Below the pieces are notes generated by a model that worked only from the letters and a program-made list of their open reading frames with translations, was not told the origin of the DNA and did no database searches. The position numbers and the translations under genes were made by a program. From positions 62,001 through 126,000 of the forward strand of contig OZ025732.1 in assembly GCA_964019335.1 (NCBI GenBank): a stretch of DNA of 64,000 nucleotides, written 5' to 3'. Below are positions 29,908-40,345 of this stretch, in pieces. Position 1 is the first letter of the stretch. Every line of letters starts with the position of its first letter. The stretch is from Diplonema japonicum. Taxonomy: Eukaryota; Euglenozoa; Diplonemea; Diplonemida; Diplonemidae.

Positions 29908-31065
29908 ATGAACGATATGACAGTGTTCGTGAAGACGGGAGGCGGGGTTCACGATGTGGAAGTGTCGGGGAAGGAGACGGTGGGGAGCCTGTACAAGAAG
30001 GCGGGGTGTGCTGCTGGTTTACTCGAAGGCAAGTTCGAACTGGTTTGGGAGGGAGAGGTCCTGGACAGGAACGGCTGTGAAGATATCCAGGAACTCGGGC
30101 TCGTGGAGGGCAGCGTGCGTGGTCCATGTGGAGGCGAAGATGAGAACCGTTCAGCTGGAGGAGCTTGAGAGCTCAGAAGTGGTTTCAGAGCTTGAGGAGC
30201 TTGTGAGAGCTGACCCTGAGCTGGTTCTGGTGGTGGAGGTGGGGAACTCGCCAGCTGTCGAAGTCTTGTCCATGGACAGGACGGTCCTTCCTTCTGGACT
30301 TCGGTTCCTCGTTGTCACCGACTCCACAGGCTGTGTTACAAGGATAGGCTCTGGGTTTCTTCAAGAGTGCGACCACCTGACGTCTGTTGATCTCATCCTC
30401 CCCAATGTTTCCACCATTGATGAAAGTCTTTTATATGAGTGCAAAAATCTAGAAACCATCAACTTGAATGCGTTGACCAATCTTTCTTCCATTGGTGATG
30501 GCTTCTTGGAGGGGTGCGAAAAACTAGAAACCATCGACTTGAATGCGATGACCAATCTTTCTTCTATTGGTGATAGCTTCTTGTCTGGGTGCGAAAAACT
30601 AGAAACCATCGACTTGAATGCGTTGACCAATCTTTCTTCCATTGGTGGTCATGGCTTCTTGTGTAGGTGCAAAAAACTAGAAACCATCAACTTGAATGGG
30701 ATGACCAATCTTTCTTCTATTGGTGATCGCTTCTTGTCTGGGTGCAAAAAACTAGAAACCATCGACTTGAATGCGTTGACCAATCTTTCTTCTATTGGTC
30801 ATAACTTCTTGAAGGGGTGCAAAAAACTAGAAACCATCGACTTGAATGCGATGACCAATCTTTCTTCCATTGGGAAAGGCTTCTTGTTTGGGTGCGTAAA
30901 ACTAGAAACCATCAACTTGAATGCGATGACCAATCTTTCTTCTATTGGTCATAACTTCTTGAAGGGGTGCGAAAAATAGAAACCATCGACTTGAATACGT
31001 TGACCAATCTTTCTTCCATTGGTGATGGCTTCTTGGAGGGGTGCGTAAAACTAGAAACTGTCGAC
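29908..31065 (+). pseudogene. Ubl-LRR gene with two frameshifts
   Basis: It is closely related to the gene at 46980. Two differences break it. An extra CGTG after GGCAGCGTG (near 30116) shifts the frame at the end of the ubiquitin-like domain. A missing C in GCGAAAAACTAG makes an early TAG at 30977-30979. About nine 25-residue LETIxLNAxTNLSSIG repeats are readable in the second frame, with two more after the early stop. The 3' end runs into the same LINE-derived GTCGGTGTTTAGAAG sequence that ends the paralogue at 46953-48509. Confidence 0.75.
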
Positions 31066-31119
31066 TTGAATTTAAGAAGAAAAAAAAGAAAAGTCGGTGT
31101 TTAGAAGAAGAAGAAAAAA

Positions 31120-31575
31120 AGAGGGGGAAAAAAGAAGAAAAAAGAACACCCTGGCGCTGAGAAACATCTTTGTGGAAAAACCAACGAAAAGCAATCCAAT
31201 ACCTCGAAGACACCGGGGACCTGCCCCCCTCCGCAACAACTCCACAACAACCATCTAACCTGCTGAAGTAGCATGCCGATCAGAAGGCGGCTGAGGCACT
31301 TGTCATTTAATCAGAATCCCGAGATCCCATCCCTGATCCCCAAATAGAGAGTGTACAATCCTGTTTCTCGCGGAAACAGAGAACCTACCCCCTCCCCACC
31401 ACAGCACCCGACCAATCAGATGCAGCAGTGTGAAAAAAAAAAAGCCCCCCTCTCCCCAAACAAAACAAACAAACAAACATTTCCCCACCCCCGATAACGT
31501 ATAATTAAGAAAAAAATATGGGGGATACTGAGGTCCGGCACCCTTAGTAGCCAAAAAAAAAAAAAAAAAAGGAAT
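31120..31575 (+). mobile_element. Family B LINE 3' end
   Basis: Starts inside the ORF2 end (ACACCCTGGCGCTGAGAAAC encodes the same residues as TLTLRHILVENP at 1165-1205). It continues to a stop near 31260, then a 3' UTR with CAGAATCCCGAGATCCCATC, closing with GTCCGGCACCCTTAGTAGCC and an A run. The same 3' UTR is at 61376-61665. Confidence 0.7.
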
Positions 31576-32045
31576 AAAAAGAATTTTATCATTAAGAATT
31601 TTTTATTTTTATTTTTATTTTATTTATTCCTTGTTTTCCCTAAACAATGTTTTGGTCAAAACGTTCTTTTTAGGGAAGGAAAAAAAAAAAAAAAAAAAAG
31701 GAACAAAAGAAAGAGAAGAAAGCAATTGATTGTATGCCTCTCTTCTCCCTCTTATTTTTATTTTTATTTTAATTTTATTTTATTCACAGGGTGCCCCAAC
31801 CGGCTTCCTTTAAATCATCGAGCTTATTTTTATTTTTAGTTTTATATAACTCCAGTCAGATTTTCAAGGGTGGGAGTGAATATAATATTTCACCATTATT
31901 TCACTTTATTTTCATTGCAGATTTCAGGCTTGTTTTAGGAAGAAAACAGGGGCAGAAATGAAAATTACTTTTATGAGTGAATATAAAGTACTTTATATTC
32001 ACGCTTGCCCTATTTTCACTGCACAGCAAGGGGCCGGGGGCGAAA
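31576..32045. other. AT-rich spacer with a perfect palindrome
   Basis: Contains (TTTTTA)-type runs at 31605-31625 and 31757-31785 and a 26 bp perfect palindrome at 31977-32002. No gene. Confidence 0.6.
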
Positions 32046-32424
32046 ACACAGATCTACGACCTCATTGTTGAGTCTGGCCTGCTCGCCTGGTCACGCTCCG
32101 GACTGTTCACCTCTCCATCATCCCTGGCGTCTGCAGACGTCACTGCACCTTCGAATGTGCCGCCCCCTCCTCCGGTCTCTCTTGATGCCGGTCCCGCGGC
32201 CCCCGTGCTGCGCTAAGGGACCTTGTGTCTCCCCATTCTCTCTTCCTCTCCTTGTTTTCCCATTTCCCCTTTCCTTTTATGATTCGCTCAATAGGAGCAA
32301 TACCTCCCTGGGGGGCTTTCCGCCGGAGGTTCCAGCCAAAGAATGACATCCAGCTTTCTCAGGTGTTGCTCTCCATGGCGGCCCTGCATTGGTATTTTGA
32401 AAAAAAAAAAAAAAAAAAAAAAAA
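32046..32424 (+). mobile_element. Family A LINE, 5'-truncated copy
   Basis: From CAGATCTACGACCTCATTG it matches 39547-40186 of the full copy: the last 57 codons of ORF2, the stop, then a shorter 3' UTR with two internal deletions, and a poly(A) tail after GGTATTTTG. It stands head to tail with the full element. Confidence 0.85.
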
Positions 32425-32455
32425 GAAAACACAGAAAAAGAAAAGAAAAGAAAAG

Positions 32456-32511
<56 letters not shown>

Positions 32512-33465
32512 ATGGGCAAGAAGAAAGACAAGCACAAGGAGAAGGCAAAGCCGGAAGGGAACGGGGCCAGCACGCAGCTGGCCCAGTCCAAGGCCAGGGA
32601 GGAGCGGCGGGTGGAGAGGATGCTCCGCAGCGCGGGAGCAGCCGGGGAGCTGGGGCAGCTCCTGACACCGGAGCACCGGGAGAAGATGACGGGGGTGGTC
32701 ACCGTAATTGACCTCCTCACGCCCGACGCCGCCGCCGCTACAGCCGGCCCAGCGACACCTGTCGCCTCCACCCCGACCGGCTCCGTCAAAAGGCCGGTTT
32801 CGCCTGACGCCAGCGTCGCCACCCCGACCTCCAGCAAAAAAGCTAGGAGGAAGGCCGCCAGAGCCGCGCGCGCTGACGCTGCCGCCGAAGCCGCACACAT
32901 AGCTGACGCCACACACCCCCTCGAAGCCGCACGCACTGCGGCCGACGTCGAACTCGCGGGAATCGCTGCTGATTTGGAAGCTGCACGCGAGTCGGCCGAC
33001 GTGGTAGCTGCAGAAATAGCAGCTAAGATGAAGGCTGCGCAGGAGGTGGCTGATGCTGCTGTTGTCAAAATGGCAGCCGAGACGGAAGCTGCACGCGTGG
33101 CTGGTGTGGAGGCTGCTCGCAGAGCAGTCGAGGCAGAGGAGAAGGCTCTGCGCGAGCGGTCTACTGCACGACTTGCGGCAGAGGAGAAGGAGGCTGCGCG
33201 TGCTGCGGCCGAGATGAAAGCAGCCGAGGAGAAGAAGGCTACAGCCGCAGCCGCTGCAGCCGAGAAGAAGAAAGCCGCAGCCGCCGCCGCCGCCGAGAAG
33301 AAGGCCGACGCCGAGAAGAAAGCAGCAGCCGCCGCCGCCGCCGAGAAGAAGGCCGCAGCCGCCGCCGCCGCCGAGGAGAAGGCCGCCGCCGAGAAGAAAG
33401 CCGCAGCCGCCGCCGCCGCCGCCGAGAAGAAGGCCGCTGCCGACGCCGCCAGGAAGAAAGCTGCA

Positions 33466-33496
<31 letters not shown>

Positions 33497-35422
33497 AGAA
33501 GGAGACCGCAGCCGCAGCCGCCGCCGCCGAGGAGAAGAAGAAGGTCGCAGCCACCGCCGCCGCCGAAAAGGAAGCCGCCGCAGCCGCTGCCAAAAAGGAG
33601 GAAGCTTTGAGGTTGGCGGCCGCCAAGAAGGCAGATGCCCAGAAGGTCGAGGACGAAGCAGTCGCGAACGCTTCCGCCAACGCGTCAACAGACCAAGGCA
33701 CGCTCCTCCTCAGCTCAGACTCTGACACCAGCTCTGGCCCTGAGGAGATGGAGGACGACCCTGCCCCTGCCCCTTCCACAACCCCGCGATGGGACCTGGT
33801 GCCAGACACATGGGACGCCCCGATCTACACTAACGTGTCCCCCCCGACGGAAACATCCCGCGCTGTCATTGCGCTCCGGAATGGGGGTCGTGTGCTCCGC
33901 GTTACCTACGGCATCCATCACCTTTGTCCTTATGACAGAGGTCCCCGGTGTCACCACCCCCAGCGAGATTGTCATGGTCTCTGGGTCGCGCGCAGTGAAC
34001 AGGAGGGTCCACGTCTCCACGTTCGGGCTGGACCCCCCCACCTACACCCCGCCTTCCACCTTCAACAGCGGATCGGAGGTCGTCTACGTCTGTGTCAGTG
34101 CAGACAGCCTGAAGGAGGCGAAGGCCAGGGTCCTGGAGCTCGCCAAGGCTCAGGGCGCGGTGGTGGAGGATCGTGCGGTCTTCCGCCCAAGGAAGTTCGG
34201 TGAGGAGGAACCGCGGGCGAGGCACTGGACCCACGAGGTGGGGCTGCGCCTGCAAGCAGCACACGTCCACGCCGTCCTGCGCCGGTCCGGGGACGGGTGC
34301 ATGATCCGGACGACGGAGAGACGCGGGGGGTACGCTTATGTACCCATCGTGGCGGAAGGGAGGGCGGATGCCTTTCGGATTGCGGGGACGCTGGGTGGGT
34401 TGTCTCTCGGGGTGGCGCACCGTAAGGGATGGACTGTGCGGTGCCTACCGGAGACGGAACAGCGGCTCCGGGAAACCCTCGCAAAACTGCGTACGAAGCG
34501 CAAGTTTTTGCTCACCGGGGCCCCGCCGTCCACCACCAGGGCGGCCTTCGATGAAATGATGGACCACATCGGCTGGAAACCATCCTCCGTCCTGCGGCGC
34601 ACGCAGACGATGTTCCAGGGCACGAGGCAACTCGTGTTCTTCATCGTCGTCGACAGCCCGCCCCCGAAGTCCAGGACGTGGCTCCTTGGGGGGCGCCTTG
34701 TCTGCCTCCGTGATGCGGACGACCACCCGACCGTCAAGCCGCCCCCTCTCATCAACAGGACGACACCTGCATCTGCACCTGCGCTTGCAACGTCCTCGAC
34801 CCCGGCACCCACATCTTCTCATGTACCTGCACCTGCGCCTACACCTGTACCTGACCCGGCACCTGTATCGGCGTCGACACCCTCGGGGACTGACCCTGCG
34901 GTGAAAGCAACTGGGCTTCCTCCCACCAGCCCGTGGGCGTCCATACCGAGCTCGGTGGCTCCCCCCCAGCTCGACACTGTGACGTCCCCTACACCGCCCC
35001 GCAACGTGTCTGGGGGAAACAAGGAGGGGGTCCCTTCCGGGTCGCCTGAGGTCGCCGCTCTCACTGAGCTCGTCGCCACGCTGAAGGAGTCGATCGTCGG
35101 GCTGCAGAGGACGATCGACTCTCAGCAGGAGATGATCTCCGATCTGCGGACGACGCTCCGCCTCCTCCTGCCGCAGGCGGCCACGCTGACGACGGGAACG
35201 GCAGTGCCGCGGGACCCTACACCGGGGGCGACGACGACACACGACAGTGTCTGGAAAGGGAAGGGGAAGGGGAAGAAGGGGGCTCCTCCTCTCGCTACGA
35301 CCTCTGAGGCTGCGGTGACGAACCTGGGTACGAGGGGGCGGGCCAGGTCGTTCGCGGAGACCAAAGATCTCTTCACCAATGGGGTCAAGGGGCGCTCTGC
35401 CTCCATGGGTCCATCCAATTGA
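32512..35422 (+). CDS. Family A LINE ORF1 (RNA-binding/nucleocapsid-like), with one +1 shift
   Basis: The frame opens at ATG 32512 with a Lys-rich start (MGKKKDKHKEK). It continues through a long Ala/Lys/Glu heptad-like tract (about residues 150-370, AAAEKKAAA repeats) that should be helical and coiled-coil forming. An acidic linker with a DSDTSSGPEEMEDD stretch follows. Near 33880-33930 the sensible reading moves to the next frame. That frame gives a folded region with two related-looking segments (VYVCVSADSLKEAKARVLEL; FLLTGAPPSTTRAAFDEMM) that resemble small alpha/beta RNA-binding folds, a Pro/Ala-rich linker, a short coiled coil (34 residues from 35070) and a basic GKGKGKKG patch. ORF1 proteins coat the LINE RNA. 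The shift is either a mutation or programmed. The TGA at 35420 is in frame with ORF2. Confidence 0.7.
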
Positions 35423-35563
35423 AGGGGCCCCGCAGAACAGGGGGAGCAGCAGATCTACGACCATGCTCCCTCTCCTAGTCTCCCTCGCATCCTCCCCAGG
35501 AGACTCCTACCTCTCTGTTTCTTCACCGACTTTTCTGCACTGATCCCCACCCTACTCGGGAGG

Positions 35564-38500
35564 ATGTCCGTCAGGGACCTGCTGGGGCTGCTTGGGCTGG
35601 TCGAAACAAACCCTGGCCCACCCAAGAAGCTGCCGCCCCCGTCGCCTAAGGGTCTCAAGGTTGTCTCGTGGAACTGCAACGGCCTCGTTGCGAAATGGAC
35701 CGTCGTATCTCGCCATGCTGACTTCTTGTCGCTGGACATCATCATGATACAGGAGACGCACCTGAGGGAAGGGCACGACACGCCACACCTGCCTGGGTAC
35801 AGGTCATACAGGAGGGATCGGTTGACACCGGTGACTGACGGCACTGCGACGAGGGGTGGTGGTATTGTCACGTATGTCCGCGACGATCTTGCCTCGGAGG
35901 AGGTTCCGCACGTACTCCCGGCTGGGGACTGTGTCACTGAGAGACTGGATGTGAGGATCTCCTGCGAGAAGCGTGAGCCGATCACTCTCTCCAACGTTTA
36001 CCTTACACCGGTAAGCGCGAGCAGAGGCACGAGGGACCCTGAGTACCTGCGGCCTGGCAGCCTTCCCATGGGGAAGAACACAGTCATAGCGGGTGACTTC
36101 AATGCTCATCACAGCTCCTGGGACGCCACGGTGACGACGCCGAACGAGAGGGGGAACGTGGTCAGGGACTGGCTGGACACCCACGGGTACACCGTCTACA
36201 ACGACCGCAACGAACCGACGAGGGACTCGTCACGACACGTTCTGGACCTGGTTGTGGGGCGCTGCGCGAAGCTTGAGCCGAAGACGCTGGGCACGTGGGG
36301 CTCCGATCATAGTCCCGTATCCTTTCACCTGCCTCTTGAGGACGTCTACCGTTCGGAGCGCCCCTTCCCCACCTGGAATTTTAAAAAAGCCAGATGGGAT
36401 GACTACACTGCTGCTGTTGCCCGCCTGCTTGCTGGTGTTGACACGGCGGCTCCGATTGACTCTGTCACGAAGGGGTTTACACAAGCCCTTTTGACTGCGG
36501 CGAACGACCACATTCCCCTCTGTGGGATGCGACGTGGCCCGACCCCCTGGTGGACTGCTGAGCTCGAGGACGCCTTCGAAGAGCGGAACACCCTGCGCGA
36601 ACTCCTGCTTCAAGAGGCGGACGTGGTGGAGGAGTACAGGGCGAAGGTGAAGGAAGTCAACCGACTCCTTGACGAGACGAAGCGTGAGGCATGGGGAAGG
36701 ATGGCGGCCGACCTCAGCCGGAGCAAGGACCTCGGGGCTGCGTTCAGAGCGGTGAAGAAGCTGGACGGCAGGCACCGAAAGACACACCTTCCTGTACTCG
36801 AGGGAAGATTTGTGTCGGACAAGGCGAAGGCCGACCGGCTGGGGGCGCACTTCGCTAAGCTCTACGGCAGGCGTGGTGACGGGAACTCGAAGGACGCCGC
36901 TCCTTCTGCAAGCAGACTCGGGTGTCAAGCGTTCACCGTGGACGACCTCACCCGCGGCCTGAGAAGGATGAAGACGCGCAGCGCGGCCGGGGAAGACGGA
37001 ATCTTCTCGGAGATGCTCCTACACCTGAACACGGACTCTCTCGGTGTCCTCCTTCTACTCCTCAATCGCTCCTGGCTGATGGGTGTCGTCCCCGGTGCCT
37101 GGAAGAAGGGAGTGATCGTCCCGGTACCGAAACCTGGAAAAGATGCGACTCTCTTGGCTTCCTACCGGCCGATCTGCCTGACCAGCTGCCTCTGCAAGCT
37201 GCTGGAGAGGATGATCGAGGAGAGGCTCACGTTTCTTCTTGACGCGGACGGGACGGGAGTCGAGGGACTCCACGACAGCCAGGCTGGTTTCAGACGCGGC
37301 CGCTCCACGGAGGAGCAGGTGGCAACCCTCACTGAGTGCATGTCGAGGAACAAAGACGATCGACGTCTCTCGGCCGCTCTGCTGTTCGACTTCTCTTCTG
37401 CCTTCGACCTGGTGCCCCATGGTGCCCTGCTGGACAAGATGCGAGGGAAGGGTCTCCCCGAACCCTTCGTGGAGTGGACGCGGTCCTTTCTATGCGGCCG
37501 TACTGCTGCGGTCACGATTGGACGGTCGAGGGGGTCGACGACGAAGGTGCGACGGGGTGTCCCCCAGGGCTCTGTCTTGGGTCCCATCCTGTACACCATC
37601 TACGTCGACGAACTCGCCAGGAGACTGGAGGGACTGGCGGACGTCTCGGTGCTCTACGCCGACGACGTGGCGGTTGTGATCTCCTCTGGACAAGGGGACG
37701 TGGCTGGGCTGGAGCGGAAGGCGCAGGCAGTGGTGGATGCGGTTGAGGACTGGTGCAGGGAGCGTGACATGCTGCTGAGCACGTCCAAGACGCAGGCAGT
37801 CTGCGTCCCCCCCCAGAAACGTCTCGGGGTCTACTTCACTTCGTCACGAGTCCCCCTTCAGCCAGGTGCCTTCCAGAACCCGCTCTTCGGCCTGGGGGTG
37901 AACGCCGATGGCACGATCTCCGGGGACCAGGAGCTGGCGGGCCTTCAGGTTGTGGAGGCGGGTGGTGTGCGGATCCGCTGCGTGCGGGACATGCATGCAG
38001 CCGTGCGACGGCCCGACGTGGACTACGTTGCGGCCCGTCCCCTGCCTCTGTCTGAACACGCGAGGTACCTTGGGGTTACGGTGGACTCTGGGCTCACGTT
38101 CGGTGAACACGCACAGGACATCCTACGGCGGGCCAGCAAAAGGCTGAGGGTGCTGAAGCTCTTGTCCGGCACGTCCTGGGGCAGCAAGAGGGACACTCTG
38201 CGGTCTCTCTACGTTACGTACATCCTCCCGCTGCTGCGCTACTGCATGGGGGTCTACTACAGCAGGCTCGATGATGTCGGGAGGAAGGACCTGGCTGGGC
38301 TTCACCAGGAGGCGGCGGTGCTGATCACGGGCTGCTGGAGTGGCTCCGGAGGGTACAAGCTCCTAGCTGAGGCAGGACTGCTTCCCCTCGAAAGAATGGC
38401 GGAGGGTGCTGCGGCGACGATGACGGCGAAGGCCTTCTGCTGGCAGTCTTCCCCGGTTCACAGGGAGACGGTCAAGCTGAAGCAGGCGAACAGGCTGGGG

Positions 38501-39712
38501 TGTGGGTGGCTGCGCTCTGGCTACCAAGCACTGCGTCGATGCGGGTTGGAACCAAAGGTGCACTTCGAGTACCTGTCGGCTACGCCCCTGGCGGCCCCGT
38601 GGCAGACAGGCATGGTCGACTTCAGGACTGACCTCCCCGGCGGGGTCACGCGATCGTCGCCAGACGCGGACAGGCGGAAGGCGGCCGAGGCTGCTCTTGC
38701 GGCTCTCCCCCCGGGCATCCATGCCTACACGGATGGCTCGGTTGTACAGGTCGGACAGAAGGCGAAAGGTGGCTCTGGGGTTTATCTACAGCTGCCTCCC
38801 CCCCTGACCCCTGTGTCTGTGTGCCATGGCGTCAACGACTTCTGTTCATCTTTTCGGGCAGAGGGCATGGCTGTGAAAACGGCGCTGGATATGGTGGCTA
38901 CCCTCCGAAAAACACACCCTTCGCTGGCGAAGTCCCCGCTGTCGATCTGCACCGACTCCCTCTCCCTCGTCGAGCAGCTGCGAGCTGGCCCAACGCGACA
39001 GAGGGAGAAGCTCGACCACCAGACGTGGAGCCGGCTGGTGACCGCGGCGCGCACGCAGGGGACACCGGTGGTCCTCCAGTTTGTGCCCTCCCACTGTGGG
39101 GTGGACGGGAACGAGAAGGCTGACGCTCTGGCCGGGGAGGGAACGAAGCGGAAGCAGGACAGGCCCTCCCTTGACTACCGATCAGTGAGGGCCCTGGTGC
39201 GACGGTGGGTGGTGCGGAGGTCCACGGAGCTCATAACATCCCTCGCCCACAACTACGCGGTGGCGACCGAGCTTCGGTCTGCGCACTTCCCCCTTGGCTT
39301 CCCCAGACAAGCTGAAACGGTCATCTCGCGGCTGCGGATTGGTCACTCGGCTCTCTTCTTCGGCTTCCTGCAGACTGCTGGCCCGAACAGGAAGCACAAG
39401 GGTGTGCTCCGGTGCCCAGCCTGCCACGCAGCACCGATGTCCAGGGAGCATGTTGTCGGTGGGTGCCCTGTGATCGGGAGGGGGGCGATCGACACTCCTG
39501 CTGGTACTCCCTCCCTAGCGTTCTCCCTGTCGAGACGCGTGACCCAGATCTACGACCTCATTGTTGAGTCTGGCCTGCTCGCCTGGTCACGCTCCGGACT
39601 GTTCACCTCGCCATCATCCCTGGCGTCTACAGACGTCACTGCACCTTCAAACGTGCCGCCTCCTCCTCCGGTCTCTCTTGACGCCGGTCCCGCGGCCCCC
39701 GTGCTGCGCTAA
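35564..39712 (+). CDS. Family A LINE ORF2: 2A-like motif, APE endonuclease, reverse transcriptase, RNase H, zinc knuckle
   Basis: The protein has 1382 residues. Residues 11-19 (GLVETNPGP) match the end of 2A ribosome-skipping peptides. The APE endonuclease (about 31-250) shows VVSWNCNG, IMIQETHL, AGDFNAHH and GSDHSPV. The reverse transcriptase (about 490-760) has YRPICLTS, GFRRGRSTEEQ, FDFSSAFD, GVPQGSVLGP and the catalytic YADD at 698-701. RNase H has YTDGS at 1055-1059, a TDSLS segment and SHCGVDGNEKAD. A CxxC...H...C knuckle begins at 1284. It would nick target DNA, prime on it, copy the element RNA and remove the RNA. APE plus RNase H plus 2A fits the I/Ingi group, where 2A sequences are known in trypanosome elements. 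All key residues are present, so the enzyme may be active. Confidence 0.9.
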   Translation: MSVRDLLGLLGLVETNPGPPKKLPPPSPKGLKVVSWNCNGLVAKWTVVSRHADFLSLDIIMIQETHLREGHDTPHLPGYRSYRRDRLTPVTDGTATRGGGIVTYVRDDLASEEVPHVLPAGDCVTERLDVRISCEKREPITLSNVYLTPVSASRGTRDPEYLRPGSLPMGKNTVIAGDFNAHHSSWDATVTTPNERGNVVRDWLDTHGYTVYNDRNEPTRDSSRHVLDLVVGRCAKLEPKTLGTWGSDHSPVSFHLPLEDVYRSERPFPTWNFKKARWDDYTAAVARLLAGVDTAAPIDSVTKGFTQALLTAANDHIPLCGMRRGPTPWWTAELEDAFEERNTLRELLLQEADVVEEYRAKVKEVNRLLDETKREAWGRMAADLSRSKDLGAAFRAVKKLDGRHRKTHLPVLEGRFVSDKAKADRLGAHFAKLYGRRGDGNSKDAAPSASRLGCQAFTVDDLTRGLRRMKTRSAAGEDGIFSEMLLHLNTDSLGVLLLLLNRSWLMGVVPGAWKKGVIVPVPKPGKDATLLASYRPICLTSCLCKLLERMIEERLTFLLDADGTGVEGLHDSQAGFRRGRSTEEQVATLTECMSRNKDDRRLSAALLFDFSSAFDLVPHGALLDKMRGKGLPEPFVEWTRSFLCGRTAAVTIGRSRGSTTKVRRGVPQGSVLGPILYTIYVDELARRLEGLADVSVLYADDVAVVISSGQGDVAGLERKAQAVVDAVEDWCRERDMLLSTSKTQAVCVPPQKRLGVYFTSSRVPLQPGAFQNPLFGLGVNADGTISGDQELAGLQVVEAGGVRIRCVRDMHAAVRRPDVDYVAARPLPLSEHARYLGVTVDSGLTFGEHAQDILRRASKRLRVLKLLSGTSWGSKRDTLRSLYVTYILPLLRYCMGVYYSRLDDVGRKDLAGLHQEAAVLITGCWSGSGGYKLLAEAGLLPLERMAEGAAATMTAKAFCWQSSPVHRETVKLKQANRLGCGWLRSGYQALRRCGLEPKVHFEYLSATPLAAPWQTGMVDFRTDLPGGVTRSSPDADRRKAAEAALAALPPGIHAYTDGSVVQVGQKAKGGSGVYLQLPPPLTPVSVCHGVNDFCSSFRAEGMAVKTALDMVATLRKTHPSLAKSPLSICTDSLSLVEQLRAGPTRQREKLDHQTWSRLVTAARTQGTPVVLQFVPSHCGVDGNEKADALAGEGTKRKQDRPSLDYRSVRALVRRWVVRRSTELITSLAHNYAVATELRSAHFPLGFPRQAETVISRLRIGHSALFFGFLQTAGPNRKHKGVLRCPACHAAPMSREHVVGGCPVIGRGAIDTPAGTPSLAFSLSRRVTQIYDLIVESGLLAWSRSGLFTSPSSLASTDVTAPSNVPPPPPVSLDAGPAAPVLR
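35594..35620 (+). other. 2A-like ribosome-skipping motif
   Basis: The codons for GLVETNPGP are preceded by a Leu-rich stretch (RDLLGLL), as in known 2A peptides. The core ExNPGP is intact, but the usual Asp three residues before Asn is Leu. In 2A peptides the bond between the last Gly and Pro is skipped. Here that would trim 18 residues from ORF2, or separate it from ORF1 if the TGA at 35420 is read through. Confidence 0.65.
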
Positions 39713-40186
39713 GGGATCGCCCCGTGTGTGTGTGTTAAATGGAATGTTGTGTTTCCCACTTTCCTTTCCCTTCCCTTCCTTTCCCTTCCCTTCCCTTCCT
39801 TTCCCTTCCTTCTCCTTCCTCTCACTGTTTCCCATTTCCCCTTTTATTTCACACTCACCAATGATTCGCTCAATAGGAGCAATACCTCCCTGGGGGGCTT
39901 TCCGCCGGAGGTTCCAGCCAAAGAAGGACATCCAGCTGGAAGGTAGGCCCCCGTTTTTCTCTCACTTGACTGAGGGAATAATGTAATTCAGCCCTCTTCG
40001 GCTGTCCCAAAGCAGAGCACGGGTTGGTGGGGGACCAGGGCTCCTCCTGCTTGCAGAAGCCTGGTCCTTTGCCCTCCCTATTTCCCCATGGTTTCCCTTC
40101 ACCTTTTTTTTTCCCTTTTCTCAGGTGTTGCTCTCCATGGCGGCCCTGCATTGGTATTTTGAAAAAAAAAAAAAAAAAAAAAAAAA
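39713..40186 (+). other. Family A LINE 3' UTR and poly(A) tail
   Basis: Contains a CCCTTCCTTT pyrimidine array (39757-39825), the GGGGGGCTTTCCGCCGGAGG hairpin-like segment, and a final GGTATTTTG(A)n. The segment 39943-40124 starts GTAGGC and ends TTCTCAG; in the truncated copy most of it is deleted. Confidence 0.75.
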
Positions 40187-40202
40187 GAAAACACGGAAAA
40201 GG

Positions 40203-40345
40203 AATCACCTAAGTGGTTACCACACAGGCCCCTTGTTTTGGAAACCCCGGTTCGAATCTGGGAATCTCACTTTTTACGTCACTCAAGGATCTGGTCGCCT
40301 CTCAACAGAAGGGGAGAGAGGTGGGCTTGGCAAGCCAGCAGCGGT
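40203..40345 (+). mobile_element. SINE with tRNA-like head
   Basis: CACCTAAGTGGTTAC (A-box-like) and GGTTCGAATC (40249-40258, a perfect B box) are spaced as in a tRNA gene. A T arm (CCCGG TTCGAAT CTGGG) and a TTTTT follow. The acceptor stem does not pair, so it is not a tRNA but an RNA polymerase III promoter head. The body is shared with 16541-16650. Confidence 0.5.

Larger units (their letters stand above)
32441..40186 (+). mobile_element. Family A LINE, near-complete (about 7.7 kb)
   Basis: An A/GAAAA-rich leader, ORF1, ORF2 with endonuclease, reverse transcriptase and RNase H, a 470 bp 3' UTR and a poly(A) tail make a whole non-LTR element. The sequences GAAAACACAGAAAAAG (32425-32440) and GAAAACACGGAAAAGG (40187-40202) flank it and could be the target-site duplication. 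ORF2 is intact over 1382 codons, so the copy is young. Confidence 0.85.

Noticed and set aside
32425-32511. HDV-like or hammerhead ribozyme at the LINE 5' end
   Set aside because: The leader is only A and GAAAA repeats; no ribozyme core is visible.
32277-33809. Minus-strand 510-residue Ala/Ser-rich protein
   Set aside because: It is the complement of the Ala/Lys-rich LINE ORF1, with composition set by GCC/GAG repeats; there is no domain or start context.
39943-40124. Intron in the LINE 3' UTR (GTAGGC...TTCTCAG), apparently absent from the truncated copy at 32360
   Set aside because: In the truncated copy the join is CCAGCT/TTCTCAG, which keeps the TTCTCAG and loses GGAAG. The edges are those of a deletion and not of a splice.
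40203-40275. Functional tRNA gene
   Set aside because: A and B boxes and a T arm are present, but the acceptor stem does not pair and the anticodon arm is not clear. It was kept as a SINE head.
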